Assembly (NCBI RefSeq): GCF_012911875.1
Contig: NZ_JAAXKZ010000021.1
Span: 1 to 59,664, forward strand
From: Pseudonocardia bannensis
GTDB taxonomy: Bacteria > Actinomycetota > Actinomycetes > Mycobacteriales > Pseudonocardiaceae
Length of the DNA stretch: 59,664 bases
Direction: 5' to 3'
Below, one piece after another: positions 44,727 through 52,112 of this stretch. A program made the position numbers and the translations under genes. How positions within the stretch are numbered: the stretch's first letter is position 1; every line of letters starts with the position of its first letter. The notes under the pieces were generated by a model. The model searched no databases and was not told where the DNA came from. It was given only the letters and a program-made list of their open reading frames with translations.

Positions 44727-44975
44727 GTGGCGGACACGGTCTACTCAGTCCACGCGACGAGGCCGGATGACGTCGGGACGGTCGAGGTCATCTTCGGGTC
44801 CGAGGCCGAGGCGCGTGAGTATGCCCGGTCGCGGTCGCTCGACGACCGGGTGCTCTCGACGTCCGTGACCAGCTTCCGCGTCGGCAGGCTAGGGACGAGA
44901 CAGTCGGTCGCGTGGTTCGTCGAAGGCGATGAGCAGCCTCGTTCGTTCACTCGCCGGCTGTATCCGACGGACTGA
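44727..44975 (+). CDS. Small unknown protein
   Basis: An 82-residue protein beginning VADTVYSVHATRPDDVGTVE. The composition is well balanced and the start is good: GTG at 44727 with GGGGAGG upstream. The pattern of alternating strands and a helix (EVIFGSEAEAREYARSRSLD) suggests a small alpha/beta fold like those of element-encoded accessory proteins; no family recognised. Expression is probably controlled through the phased repeats just upstream and the divergent BldC-like regulator. Confidence 0.65.
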   Translation: MADTVYSVHATRPDDVGTVEVIFGSEAEAREYARSRSLDDRVLSTSVTSFRVGRLGTRQSVAWFVEGDEQPRSFTRRLYPTD

Positions 44976-45066
44976 CGCGCGCGTCGAGCAGCCGTAGGCT
45001 CGGATCGGCAGCGCCGCGGACGGGTTCCACGACGAGAGATTGAGGTGCGCGATCAGCGACGCGGGC

Positions 45067-45957
45067 ATGACGAACCAGATCGATCAGGACGACTCGGGTG
45101 CCCTGTTGCACGCTGCGGCGCAGAAGGTCCAGCTCCAGGACGAACCTGCCGAGCTGATCCGCTACGGCTCCAACGCCGTCTTCCGGCTGCCGAACCGCGT
45201 GATCGCCCGCGTCTCCCGGCCTGGAGCCCAGGCAGGAAGTGTCGAGCGCCAGGTCGCCGTCGCGCGATGGCTCGAGGAGCTCGACTACCCCGCGACGCAG
45301 GTCGTTGACGTCGAGCAACCCGTCGTCGTGGGCGACCGTCTCGTGACGTTCTGGAAGTCGGTGTCCGACGACGAGGCCTACGCCGGCCTCGCTGACGTGG
45401 CTGCGCTAATCTGGCGGCTGCACGAGCTCGATCCGCCGGCCTCCATCGAACTACCGAGGCTGCGGCCCTTCGGTTCGCCCGAGGCTCCGCTGCCGTCCTT
45501 CCCCGGACTCGACGAGGACGACGCTGCCTTCCTGCAGGAGCGCTACCGCTGGGCGCGGGAGGCGTTTGAGGAGCTCCCGTTCGCCCTGCCGCGCGGTGTG
45601 ATCCACGGGGACGCCAACGTCGGCAACGTCATCCTGGACCGCGACCGGCGGCCGGTGCTGATCGACCTGGACAGCTTCGCCGTCGGACCGCGCGAGTGGG
45701 ACCTGATTCAGACGGCGCTCTTCTACAACCGGCTCGGTTGGCACACGCGCGAGGAGTACGAGGCCTTCGTCGAGGTCTACGGCTACGATCTGCTGCTTTG
45801 GGAGGGCTATGAGCAGCTCGCCGACATCCGCGAGATCGCGATGACGGCGTGGCTCAGCCGGCAGGCCGCAGAGTCCGAGAGGTCGGCCGCGGAGGCGGCC
45901 AAGCGCATCGTGGCGATCCGAACCGGAGCCAGCCGGCGGGACTGGTCGGCCTACTGA
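45067..45957 (+). CDS. APH-type phosphotransferase
   Basis: A 296-residue kinase-fold enzyme of the aminoglycoside phosphotransferase family. The catalytic loop is VIHGDANVGNVILD and the metal motif LIDLDSFAVGPREWDL (HGDxxxxN and IDxD). The N-lobe has RYGSNAVFRLPNRVIARVSR with the ATP lysine replaced by Arg or not obvious. These proteins occur widely next to XRE/TPR regulators in actinomycetes and usually phosphorylate unknown small molecules; resistance should not be assumed. ATG 45067 is chosen; a TTG at 45040 in frame is possible. It overlaps the convergent regulator gene by seven bases. Confidence 0.8.
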   Translation: MTNQIDQDDSGALLHAAAQKVQLQDEPAELIRYGSNAVFRLPNRVIARVSRPGAQAGSVERQVAVARWLEELDYPATQVVDVEQPVVVGDRLVTFWKSVSDDEAYAGLADVAALIWRLHELDPPASIELPRLRPFGSPEAPLPSFPGLDEDDAAFLQERYRWAREAFEELPFALPRGVIHGDANVGNVILDRDRRPVLIDLDSFAVGPREWDLIQTALFYNRLGWHTREEYEAFVEVYGYDLLLWEGYEQLADIREIAMTAWLSRQAAESERSAAEAAKRIVAIRTGASRRDWSAY

Positions 45958-47333
45958 TCCGTCTGCCCCCAGAGCCTGCGGCTACGGGCCTGCTCAGCGA
46001 ACTCGGCGAGCACCCGGCTGCCGCGGAAGCGTGGAAGACGCTGTCGCAGCTCGCCGACGTAGCTCGCGCAACGGGTCGACTGCAACTCCTCGCCGAGGTC
46101 CAGCGCGCGGAGGGCGGTCTCGCAGCAGACTTCGACCTCGCCGGCGTCGAGTTGTGCCTGAGCGAGGACCATCGTCGCGAAGAAGTCGCTGCGCACGTAC
46201 TCGCCCGTGGCACCGTCAACGGCGCGCGTCGCCCACCGGATGGCGTCCGACGGCCGGCCGAGATCACGGTGGCAGTGACCGAGCTCCGCGGCGAACTCGG
46301 TCTCGTCGAAATACTGGATCCACTCCGGACCGTCGCCCGTGGAGTGCCGCTCGAACTGCGCCGTGGCCTCGCTCAGCGCTGCGTCGCATCCGGTCGCGTC
46401 GCCGAGCCTGGCGAGTGCACGGGCCTCCATGACGCGGAAGTGCGCGCTCAGCACGGGGATGCCGAGCGAGGCCGTTCCGAGGTGCGCCGCTCGAGCGAGA
46501 TTGGCCGCCTCGCGGAACCTGCCCAGGTAGGTCGCCTGGTGACTCATCGCGTCGAGAATGCTCGCGGCCAGGCTGCGATCGTCGGCGGCGTCCGCGAGGG
46601 CGAGTGCCTGGATGAAGTACCGCTGGGCTAGCCCGTGGTGCCCGACGTCGTAGGAGCTCCACGCGGCGAGCTGCGTGATCTCGGCACTGGCCGCGAACAG
46701 GTCCTGCCGCACGGAGGAGGAGGCAGTGGCGCGGAGTGTCCTCGGCAGGTCGTCGCGGAGATAGGAGATGAGGGCCCGTCGCGTGTGGCCGCCGCCGAAG
46801 CGGTTGTCGAGCATCGCGAAGGTGAGCCGCGTCTGTCGGATGCGCTCGACGTCGCTCGCGCCGACCGCGCTCGGCCCATCGTGCGTGACGGCTCGTGCCC
46901 CGACGAGCCATGACAGGGAGGCGTCGCTCCACGCCGCCGGGCTCACGGGCGAGGCGACGACCGACCCGGTCTGGTCGAGGTCCGCCTGCAGCAGGGCGGC
47001 AAGTGTCGACGCCGACTCGGCGACCTCGTCCGGGTAGGTCAGGCCGACGTCGGGGGAGAGGCTCGCGCCGACGAAGCCGACCTCGTCGGGGTGGACCTCG
47101 CGGCCGAGGCGTTCGCCGAGCGCCTGGAGGATGCAGGCCCTCGTCTCCTCGTCACGCGGGACCGTGCCGTTGATCCAGCGGCTGACGTACGTGTGCGTGT
47201 ACTCGCGGGTCAGACCTCGTCGCGACGCCATCGCCGTGACCGCACGCGCGAAACGCTTGCGCCCCACTGCGCCGTCGCGATTGAGGAAGCCGGCCTCGCG
47301 CAGCAGAGCGCTGAGCTGCTCGTTCGCGGCCAT
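45951..47333 (-). CDS. HTH-TPR transcriptional regulator
   Basis: A 460-residue regulator. An XRE-like N-terminus (RKRFARAVTAMASRRGLTRE, THTYVSRWINGTVP; residues 25-60) is followed by an all-helical region with TPR-like repeats (for example AQRYFIQALALADAADDRSL and RFREAANLARAAHLGTASLG). Such proteins sense ligands or peptides and are common in actinomycete mobile elements. The ATG at 47333 has GGGAGG upstream; two GGGCGCAGA direct repeats lie in the 40 bases before the start and may be its operator. Convergent with the APH gene. Confidence 0.8.
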   Translation of the reverse strand: MAANEQLSALLREAGFLNRDGAVGRKRFARAVTAMASRRGLTREYTHTYVSRWINGTVPRDEETRACILQALGERLGREVHPDEVGFVGASLSPDVGLTYPDEVAESASTLAALLQADLDQTGSVVASPVSPAAWSDASLSWLVGARAVTHDGPSAVGASDVERIRQTRLTFAMLDNRFGGGHTRRALISYLRDDLPRTLRATASSSVRQDLFAASAEITQLAAWSSYDVGHHGLAQRYFIQALALADAADDRSLAASILDAMSHQATYLGRFREAANLARAAHLGTASLGIPVLSAHFRVMEARALARLGDATGCDAALSEATAQFERHSTGDGPEWIQYFDETEFAAELGHCHRDLGRPSDAIRWATRAVDGATGEYVRSDFFATMVLAQAQLDAGEVEVCCETALRALDLGEELQSTRCASYVGELRQRLPRFRGSRVLAEFAEQARSRRLWGQTDQ

Positions 47334-47439
47334 GGACCTCCCTCTGCGCCCCGGGCGTCCGAGTGTGCCCCCTTCTGCGCCCTGCCGTGGGCCGTTCGCG
47401 AAAGTCAGAGTGGATCACGTGGATGAGGGACGGCAAGAG

Positions 47440-47667
47440 ATGATCGGCGGGGGACCGTTGAGCCCGCCGGAGAAGGTTGCGCTGCGCGAGGAGCTCGCTC
47501 GGCTCGGAGTCGAGGTCCGGCAGTGGGCGGAGCTGCTCGCCGCGCGGATCGACGACCTGGGGCGGGCCGTCAGCGACGGATCGTCTTCTCGAGCTCGGTC
47601 ACCCGAGCGTCGAGCCGGGCCATCGCCGAGTCGAGAGCCTCCCGGAGCTCGTCGATCCGCTGACTGA
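47440..47667 (+). CDS. Small coiled protein (weak call)
   Basis: A 75-residue open frame starting MIGGGPLSPPEKVALREELA with AAGAG just upstream. The first half is a plausible amphipathic helix (LARLGVEVRQWAELLAARID); the second half overlaps the 3' end of the GntR gene on the other strand and is Arg/Ser/Pro-rich, so it may be spurious. It could instead be an unused frame in the divergent promoter of the TPR regulator. Confidence 0.3.
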   Translation: MIGGGPLSPPEKVALREELARLGVEVRQWAELLAARIDDLGRAVSDGSSSRARSPERRAGPSPSREPPGARRSAD

Positions 47668-47920
47668 TCTCGACGAATTCCGGTGAGGGGGTCGTCGGCT
47701 GCGGCTCGCCCGAGACGTAGACGCCCTTGCCCGGCTGGCCCTCGGCCAGGCCGTCCGTCTGCAGCTGCTTGATCGCGGCGCGTGCGACGGTCACGGAGAC
47801 CTCGTAGGTCGCCATCAAAGTCGACGTGGAGGGCAGCAGGTCCCCGACGGCGTAGGTCCCGTCCAGGATCTTGCCGCGCAGGTCGTCCGCAATCTGCTGG
47901 TACTTGGGGCGCCTCGCCAC
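47570..47920 (-). CDS. GntR-family repressor (KorSA-like)
   Basis: A 116-residue GntR-type DNA-binding protein: YQQIADDLRGKILDGTYAVG, LLPSTSTLMATYEVSVTVAR and KQLQTDGLAEGQPGKGVYV form the winged helix; a coiled segment (ISQRIDELREALDSAMARLD) replaces a large effector domain. In actinomycete integrative elements a protein of this type, KorSA, represses the excision and replication genes. The GTG at 47920 (VARRPKYQQIAD) has GGAGGG upstream; the longer frame to 48004 runs into the promoter. Divergent from xis, with three 9-base direct repeats between them. Confidence 0.85.
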   Translation of the reverse strand: MARRPKYQQIADDLRGKILDGTYAVGDLLPSTSTLMATYEVSVTVARAAIKQLQTDGLAEGQPGKGVYVSGEPQPTTPSPEFVEISQRIDELREALDSAMARLDARVTELEKTIRR

Positions 47921-48010
47921 CGACCCTCCTCGCCTCGTCCCCGGCATCTTGCCGGGCGGCGCTCCCACCTTCCACGACACGCCCATCCACAGGCGTGTCA
48001 CCACACCTAC

Positions 48011-48037
48011 TGCATCAAGTGCACCATGTGCATATAG
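48011..48037 (+). promoter_or_regulatory. Three 9-bp direct repeats in the GntR/Xis promoter
   Basis: TGCATCAAG, TGCACCATG and TGCATATAG follow one another without gaps (starts 48011, 48020, 48029). They lie in the divergent promoter between the GntR repressor and xis, and could be bound by either protein. The middle part also reads as an imperfect inverted repeat around GTGCACCATGTGCA. Confidence 0.6.
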
Positions 48038-48065
48038 TTGAGCTCGGTCGTCCTGGGGAGGACAA

Positions 48066-48335
48066 GTGAGGAAGCAGCAGCACAGCGAGAACTCGGTCGT
48101 GCCGGCCTTCTACAGCGTGGCTGCGACGGCGCGGATGCTCGGTGCGTCGGAGATGACGGTCTACCGCGCGATCCAGGCAGGGGAGTTCCCGGCCCTGCGC
48201 ATTCGCGGCCGGATTGTCGTGCCGGCCAAGGCGCTCGAGGCGATGACCGAGGCCGCGGTCGCGGGACACCGGACGGTCGACGTTGCGGAGTGGACGCTCG
48301 CCGCCGCCGAGGAGGTGGCCGGTGGGCGCGGCTGA
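48066..48335 (+). CDS. xis: Excisionase (Xis-like HTH)
   Basis: An 89-residue protein with an excisionase-type winged helix: FYSVAATARMLGASEMTVYR, AIQAGEFPALRIRGRIVVP. It would bend DNA at the attachment site and direct the integrase to excise. The GTG at 48066 has GGGAGGA upstream. It overlaps the WhiB gene by 14 bases and begins the core operon of the element. Distance from int (about 8 kb) is larger than usual. Confidence 0.85.
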   Translation: MRKQQHSENSVVPAFYSVAATARMLGASEMTVYRAIQAGEFPALRIRGRIVVPAKALEAMTEAAVAGHRTVDVAEWTLAAAEEVAGGRG

Positions 48336-48633
48336 GCTCTTCTCCACCCTCTTCGTCCACGAGGTCGACCCGGACTGGCGGGTGTTCGCCACCTGCCGGG
48401 AGATCGACGCCGATCTCTTCTTCCCGGAGGACCGCCAGCCGGCGGGGCAGGTGAAGGCGGTCTGCCGGTCCTGCCCCGTCCAGCCCGAATGCCTCGCGAC
48501 GGCGATCGCGACCGGGGAGGCGCACGGGATCTGGGGCGGAATGACCTACCGGGAGCGGCTTCGGCTCGTCCGCGTTCTGCGCGACGGCGGGTTCCAGATC
48601 CCGCGTTGGCGGCGCCGGAGGCGAGCGGCATGA
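48322..48633 (+). CDS. WhiB-family iron-sulfur regulator
   Basis: A 103-residue WhiB-like protein. The four cluster ligands are Cys25 (ATCREID), Cys48, Cys51 and Cys57 (AVCRSCPVQPECLATA), and the GIWGGMTYRER turn with a basic tail (RWRRRRRAA) for DNA contact is present. These proteins hold a [4Fe-4S] cluster and act with the principal sigma factor. The GTG at 48322 overlaps xis and has GGAGG upstream. Its place as the second gene of the core operon suggests redox- or NO-sensitive control of the transfer functions. Confidence 0.9.
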   Translation: MGAAELFSTLFVHEVDPDWRVFATCREIDADLFFPEDRQPAGQVKAVCRSCPVQPECLATAIATGEAHGIWGGMTYRERLRLVRVLRDGGFQIPRWRRRRRAA

Positions 48634-48663
48634 CCACAGACACACGACGAAAGGACCGTTGGG

Positions 48664-48891
48664 GTGGACGGCGTCGGGGTACTGATCTTCTTCGCATTGG
48701 CAGGAGCCTTCATCTGCGCGAAGGCTCGCGTGCCGTCGGGTGCCGTGGCCTTCACCGTCGTTGCGCTGGCTCTCTTCATCGCCACGCCCGTCGGCCAAGG
48801 TGTGCCCGACGCCGTCGCGGGCTTCTTCTCGACCGTCGACGACGCCGCGACACCGGTGCTCAACCAGGAGGGCTCCGGTGCATCCCGCTGA
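48664..48891 (+). CDS. Small membrane protein
   Basis: A 75-residue protein with two membrane spans (VGVLIFFALAGAFICAKARV and GAVAFTVVALALFIATPVG) and a polar C-terminus (FSTVDDAATPVLNQ). Start GTG 48664. Small membrane proteins in this location occur in actinomycete elements and may help plasmid spread (Spd function), but no motif proves it. Followed 18 bases later by the DUF2637 gene, same operon. Confidence 0.75.
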   Translation: MDGVGVLIFFALAGAFICAKARVPSGAVAFTVVALALFIATPVGQGVPDAVAGFFSTVDDAATPVLNQEGSGASR

Positions 48892-48909
48892 TCGTGAGGG
48901 CGGTTCGCG

Positions 48910-49554
48910 GTGACCGCGCGAAGTGGGCTCTGCGCCCTGCTCCTGATCGTGGCGGCCGCCGCGGCCGTGCTCTCCTTCGCCGCGCTGCGCGATCTCGCGC
49001 TGGTGTGTGGCTTCGCGGCCTGGCCGGCCTGGTTGCTCCCGGTCGTGGTCGACGCCGGCGCGGCAGCAGGGTCGTTGGTGTGGCTCGGCGGCTGGGCCGC
49101 CGAGCCCGCCCGGCGCTTCGCCCGGGCCCTCGCGCTCGGGCTGCTGACGCTGTCGGTCGCCGCCAACGCGCTCGGCCACGGCCTGGAGGCGTACGGGCTG
49201 GCGCCGCCCTGGTGGGTGGTTGTCGTGGTGTCGGCGGTCGCGCCGGCCGTGCTGGGCGCGGTCGTGCACCTCGCGGTCCTGGTAGGGCGCCGACCCGTGG
49301 ACCTGCCGGAGGTCGAGGAGTCGCACAACGACGTCGTCGACCTCGATGAGAACGGGTTGTCCCGGTGGTGGGAAACCGCGCAGCCGGTCTCGGAACCCAC
49401 CCTGACGGACCGCGCCCAGGTCTTGATCGCCGGAGGTCTCGGGCGACGCCGGCTCGCCAAGGAGCTCGGTGTCACCGAGCACGAAGCACGCCAGTTGCTC
49501 GAGGCCTCCCGCCACACCGACAGCGGCGACCGCATCGAGGAGGACGCGTCGTGA
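48910..49554 (+). CDS. DUF2637 (SpdB-like) membrane protein
   Basis: A 214-residue protein with four membrane spans in the first 125 residues (for example LLIVAAAAAVLSFAALRDLA and WLLPVVVDAGAAAGSLVWLG), typical of DUF2637 proteins of actinomycete conjugative elements. The C-terminal cytoplasmic part ends with a small HTH-like motif, AGGLGRRRLAKELGVTEHEA. By family context it is linked to intramycelial spread or to transfer. GTG 48910; its stop overlaps the coupling-protein start by four bases. Confidence 0.85.
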   Translation: MTARSGLCALLLIVAAAAAVLSFAALRDLALVCGFAAWPAWLLPVVVDAGAAAGSLVWLGGWAAEPARRFARALALGLLTLSVAANALGHGLEAYGLAPPWWVVVVVSAVAPAVLGAVVHLAVLVGRRPVDLPEVEESHNDVVDLDENGLSRWWETAQPVSEPTLTDRAQVLIAGGLGRRRLAKELGVTEHEARQLLEASRHTDSGDRIEEDAS

Positions 49555-51380
49555 CCGTCTCATCAGTACTGCTGTTCGTGCTCCTCGCCGTTGGTGCGGT
49601 CGTCGCGTGGACGCGGCGCTCGCGGCCGGCCGCGGCCACGTTGGCGCTCGCCGCGCTTCTGATGGGCTGGGGGCTGGGGCGGCAGCTCCCGTGGTGGGTC
49701 CTCGCGGTCGCGGGCCCCGTGTTGCTCGCACTCTTCTGGCAACGGTGGAGCCGGACGGCAGCAAAGGTGACGCGCTGGGGCGCGCGGTCCCGGCGGAAGT
49801 CGGGTGTGGCCTCGTCACTGGACATTGCGCGGGTCGCGTCGGGCTCCGCGGTCCGGCGCAAGGCAGCGTCGGTGCGCCCCGTCCTGGCGGCGATGCCGAG
49901 GACCGAGCGCGGCCGGATCCGGACCGACGACGTCGGCGTGGCCCTGTGCCGGGTCGGGCTGCAGCGAGTGTGGTCGTCTATCGAGGACGTGACGCTGATC
50001 TTCGGCGGGCCGCGGACGGGCAAGACCGGCTGGCTGGCCGGACGGGTTCTCGACGCACCCGGCGCGGCCGTCGTCACGTCGACGCGCACCGACCTCCTCG
50101 AGCTGACCTCGCCGCTCCGGCGACGCCGAGGGCCGGTGTACGTGTTCAACGCCGTCGGGCTGGGCGGTCACCCGTCGACGATCACGTTCGACCCGCTCAC
50201 AGGCTGCGCGGACCCGGTGACGGCGGCCGAGCGCGCAACGGACCTTCTTGCCGCCGGCTCGGCGGCCGGGGGCGACCGCGAGTTCTGGGACACGCAGGGA
50301 CGTCGGGTGCTGGCGGCGCTGATGCACGCTGCCGCCCTGGGCGAGCTAAGCATGCGCGAGGTCCTCGGTTGGGTCGCGGATCCCGACGGCGCGCACCGGG
50401 AGGTGACGTCGTTGCTGCGGAAGTCGCCGGCTCCGGAGTACGTGCAGGACGCGACCCAGTTCGTCACGACCAACGACCGCACCCGGACGTCGATCACCTC
50501 GACGATCATGCCGGCGCTCGGGTGGTTGACCTCGCCCGCGGCGTCGAGCGCGGCGAGCGGCGCGTACCCGTTCGACGTCGCCGATCTCCTCGACACCCGT
50601 GCCACTGTGTATCTGCTCGGTGCCGAGGAGACCCAGGCGGCGCCGCTGGTCTGTGCGCTGACCGGCTTTATCGCGCGTGAGGCCCGGCGGCTCGCCGCGG
50701 TCCGGCCAGGCGGGCGGCTCGATCCGCCGCTCACGCTCGCCCTCGACGAGGCGGCTCTGATCTCGCCGGTGCCGCTGCAGTCGTGGACGGCGGACATGGG
50801 CGGACGCGGTGTCTCGATCATCGGGGCGTTCCAGTCGCGGGCCCAGGTCGTCGCAAGGTGGGGCGAAACCGGCGCGGCGATCATCCTGAACAACACCGCC
50901 GCGGTGATGGTGTTCGGCGGGACGCGCGACCGCGACGACCTGTCGTACTGGTCGACGCTGGCCGGCGAGCGCGACGAGCCGGTGATGACGACCGACGACC
51001 ACGGCCGGCTCGCGTCCCGAACCGTCCGTCGGGTCCCGGTTCTCGCGCCGGCGCAGATCGCGAACCTGCCGGCCGGCCAGGTGGTGGTCTTCCGCCGCGG
51101 CATTCCGCCCGTCATCGGCCAGGTTCGAATGGCCTGGCGACGGCGCGACGTCCGCGCGTACGCCCGAGCCGAACGCCGACAGGAACTTACCGCCCACGTC
51201 CGCATGTGGACCGCGAACGCGACGGCCGCCGTGCTCGACGCCCTGGCCGTTCACTGGCCCGATCGGTTCGGGCCGTTGGCGCGGCGGGTGCACGACGCGA
51301 GCTCCGGTCGTCGTGACGCCCCGGTGGCCGAGATCGAGGCTCCGGACAACGTCGTGCCGCTGCCGGGGAGGCGGCCATGA
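49551..51380 (+). CDS. VirD4/TraG-type coupling ATPase
   Basis: A 609-residue type IV coupling protein that would feed the relaxase-DNA complex to a transfer channel. Two N-terminal spans (residues 4-20 and 28-62) are followed by an ATPase domain: Walker A FGGPRTGKTG at 151-160, Walker B LTLALDEAALIS, and motif RGVSIIGAFQSRAQV typical of TraG/VirD4 proteins. Actinomycete elements of the pSAM2 type use TraB instead, so this marks a different transfer system. The GTG at 49551 overlaps the DUF2637 stop (GTGA), and the downstream gene overlaps its own stop (ATGA). Confidence 0.88.
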   Translation: MTVSSVLLFVLLAVGAVVAWTRRSRPAAATLALAALLMGWGLGRQLPWWVLAVAGPVLLALFWQRWSRTAAKVTRWGARSRRKSGVASSLDIARVASGSAVRRKAASVRPVLAAMPRTERGRIRTDDVGVALCRVGLQRVWSSIEDVTLIFGGPRTGKTGWLAGRVLDAPGAAVVTSTRTDLLELTSPLRRRRGPVYVFNAVGLGGHPSTITFDPLTGCADPVTAAERATDLLAAGSAAGGDREFWDTQGRRVLAALMHAAALGELSMREVLGWVADPDGAHREVTSLLRKSPAPEYVQDATQFVTTNDRTRTSITSTIMPALGWLTSPAASSAASGAYPFDVADLLDTRATVYLLGAEETQAAPLVCALTGFIAREARRLAAVRPGGRLDPPLTLALDEAALISPVPLQSWTADMGGRGVSIIGAFQSRAQVVARWGETGAAIILNNTAAVMVFGGTRDRDDLSYWSTLAGERDEPVMTTDDHGRLASRTVRRVPVLAPAQIANLPAGQVVVFRRGIPPVIGQVRMAWRRRDVRAYARAERRQELTAHVRMWTANATAAVLDALAVHWPDRFGPLARRVHDASSGRRDAPVAEIEAPDNVVPLPGRRP

Positions 51381-52027
51381 CCGACGAGCGCGACACCGTG
51401 GTGACCGCCCTCGCCCGCTCGCTGGAGCGGAGCCATCGGCGGCTGGGCGAGTTGGAGACGTTGGTTCGCCAGCTGGCTGCCGACGTCACCAGCCTCTCCC
51501 GCTCGCGCCCGGCGCCGGGCGACGCCTTGACCGGAGCGGGAGACGACGGTCGCGAACCAGCGGGCGGCGGGTGGCTGCTCGCCGAGGACCGGGAGGCGGC
51601 CCTGACAGGGATGGCCGACCTTGTCGAGTGGGTCGAAGCCGTCTATTTGCGCTACCCCGACGCCGAGCTGCCCTCCTGCTGGCTCTGGCACCCCGCGGTC
51701 GTCGAGGAGCTGTGGTGGCTGCGCGGCGCCCACGCCGCGGCCTACGAGGACAGCGCCGGCTCCTGGCAGCGGATCGGGGACTGGCACGACCGCTTCCGCC
51801 CCGGGGTCGTCAAGCGGCTGCGCGCCGCCGTCGGCGGCTGCGAGCTCGTCCTCCACGCACCGGGAGGCGAGCAGGCCGGAGCGCCGTCGCTCGCCCCGCT
51901 CGCCGACGCTGCTGCCAACGTCGCCGACGCCTGGACGACCCGCCGCCTACTGCCCGAGCCGAGCGACCCCCAACTCGCCGCCGCCGAGCAGCACGACCGC
52001 GCACAGCACCGGAAGGCCAACCGATGA
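51377..52027 (+). CDS. DUF4913 family protein
   Basis: A 216-residue protein of the DUF4913 family found in actinomycete conjugative elements. The domain core is PSCWLWHPAVVEELWWLRGA and WQRIGDWHDRFRPGVVKRL; the first 50 residues form a coiled helix (LERSHRRLGELETLVRQLAA). No catalytic motif. It is translationally coupled to the coupling protein (ATGA overlap) and precedes the relaxase, so it may be an accessory factor of DNA processing or of the coupling complex. Confidence 0.85.
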   Translation: MTDERDTVVTALARSLERSHRRLGELETLVRQLAADVTSLSRSRPAPGDALTGAGDDGREPAGGGWLLAEDREAALTGMADLVEWVEAVYLRYPDAELPSCWLWHPAVVEELWWLRGAHAAAYEDSAGSWQRIGDWHDRFRPGVVKRLRAAVGGCELVLHAPGGEQAGAPSLAPLADAAANVADAWTTRRLLPEPSDPQLAAAEQHDRAQHRKANR

Positions 52028-52112
52028 CCCTGCGACAACAAGATCAATTGTTCAAGATCAAAAGCCCGTACACACCTAGGCATCACGATCCGATGGGACT
52101 GCGAGGGCGGTC
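52028..52112 (+). promoter_or_regulatory. Candidate origin of transfer (oriT) before the relaxase gene
   Basis: An AT-rich island of about 85 bases in GC-rich DNA. AACAA (52037-52041) and TTGTT (52048-52052) form an inverted repeat, and CAAGATCAA occurs twice (52039-52047 and 52053-52061), 14 bases apart. Such repeats beside a MobF relaxase gene are typical of an oriT. No nic consensus is recognised. Confidence 0.5.

Noticed and set aside
45067..45957. Calling the APH-family gene an aminoglycoside resistance gene
   Set aside because: The catalytic motifs fit the broad family only; nothing identifies an antibiotic substrate, and the neighbour regulator pairing argues for another role.
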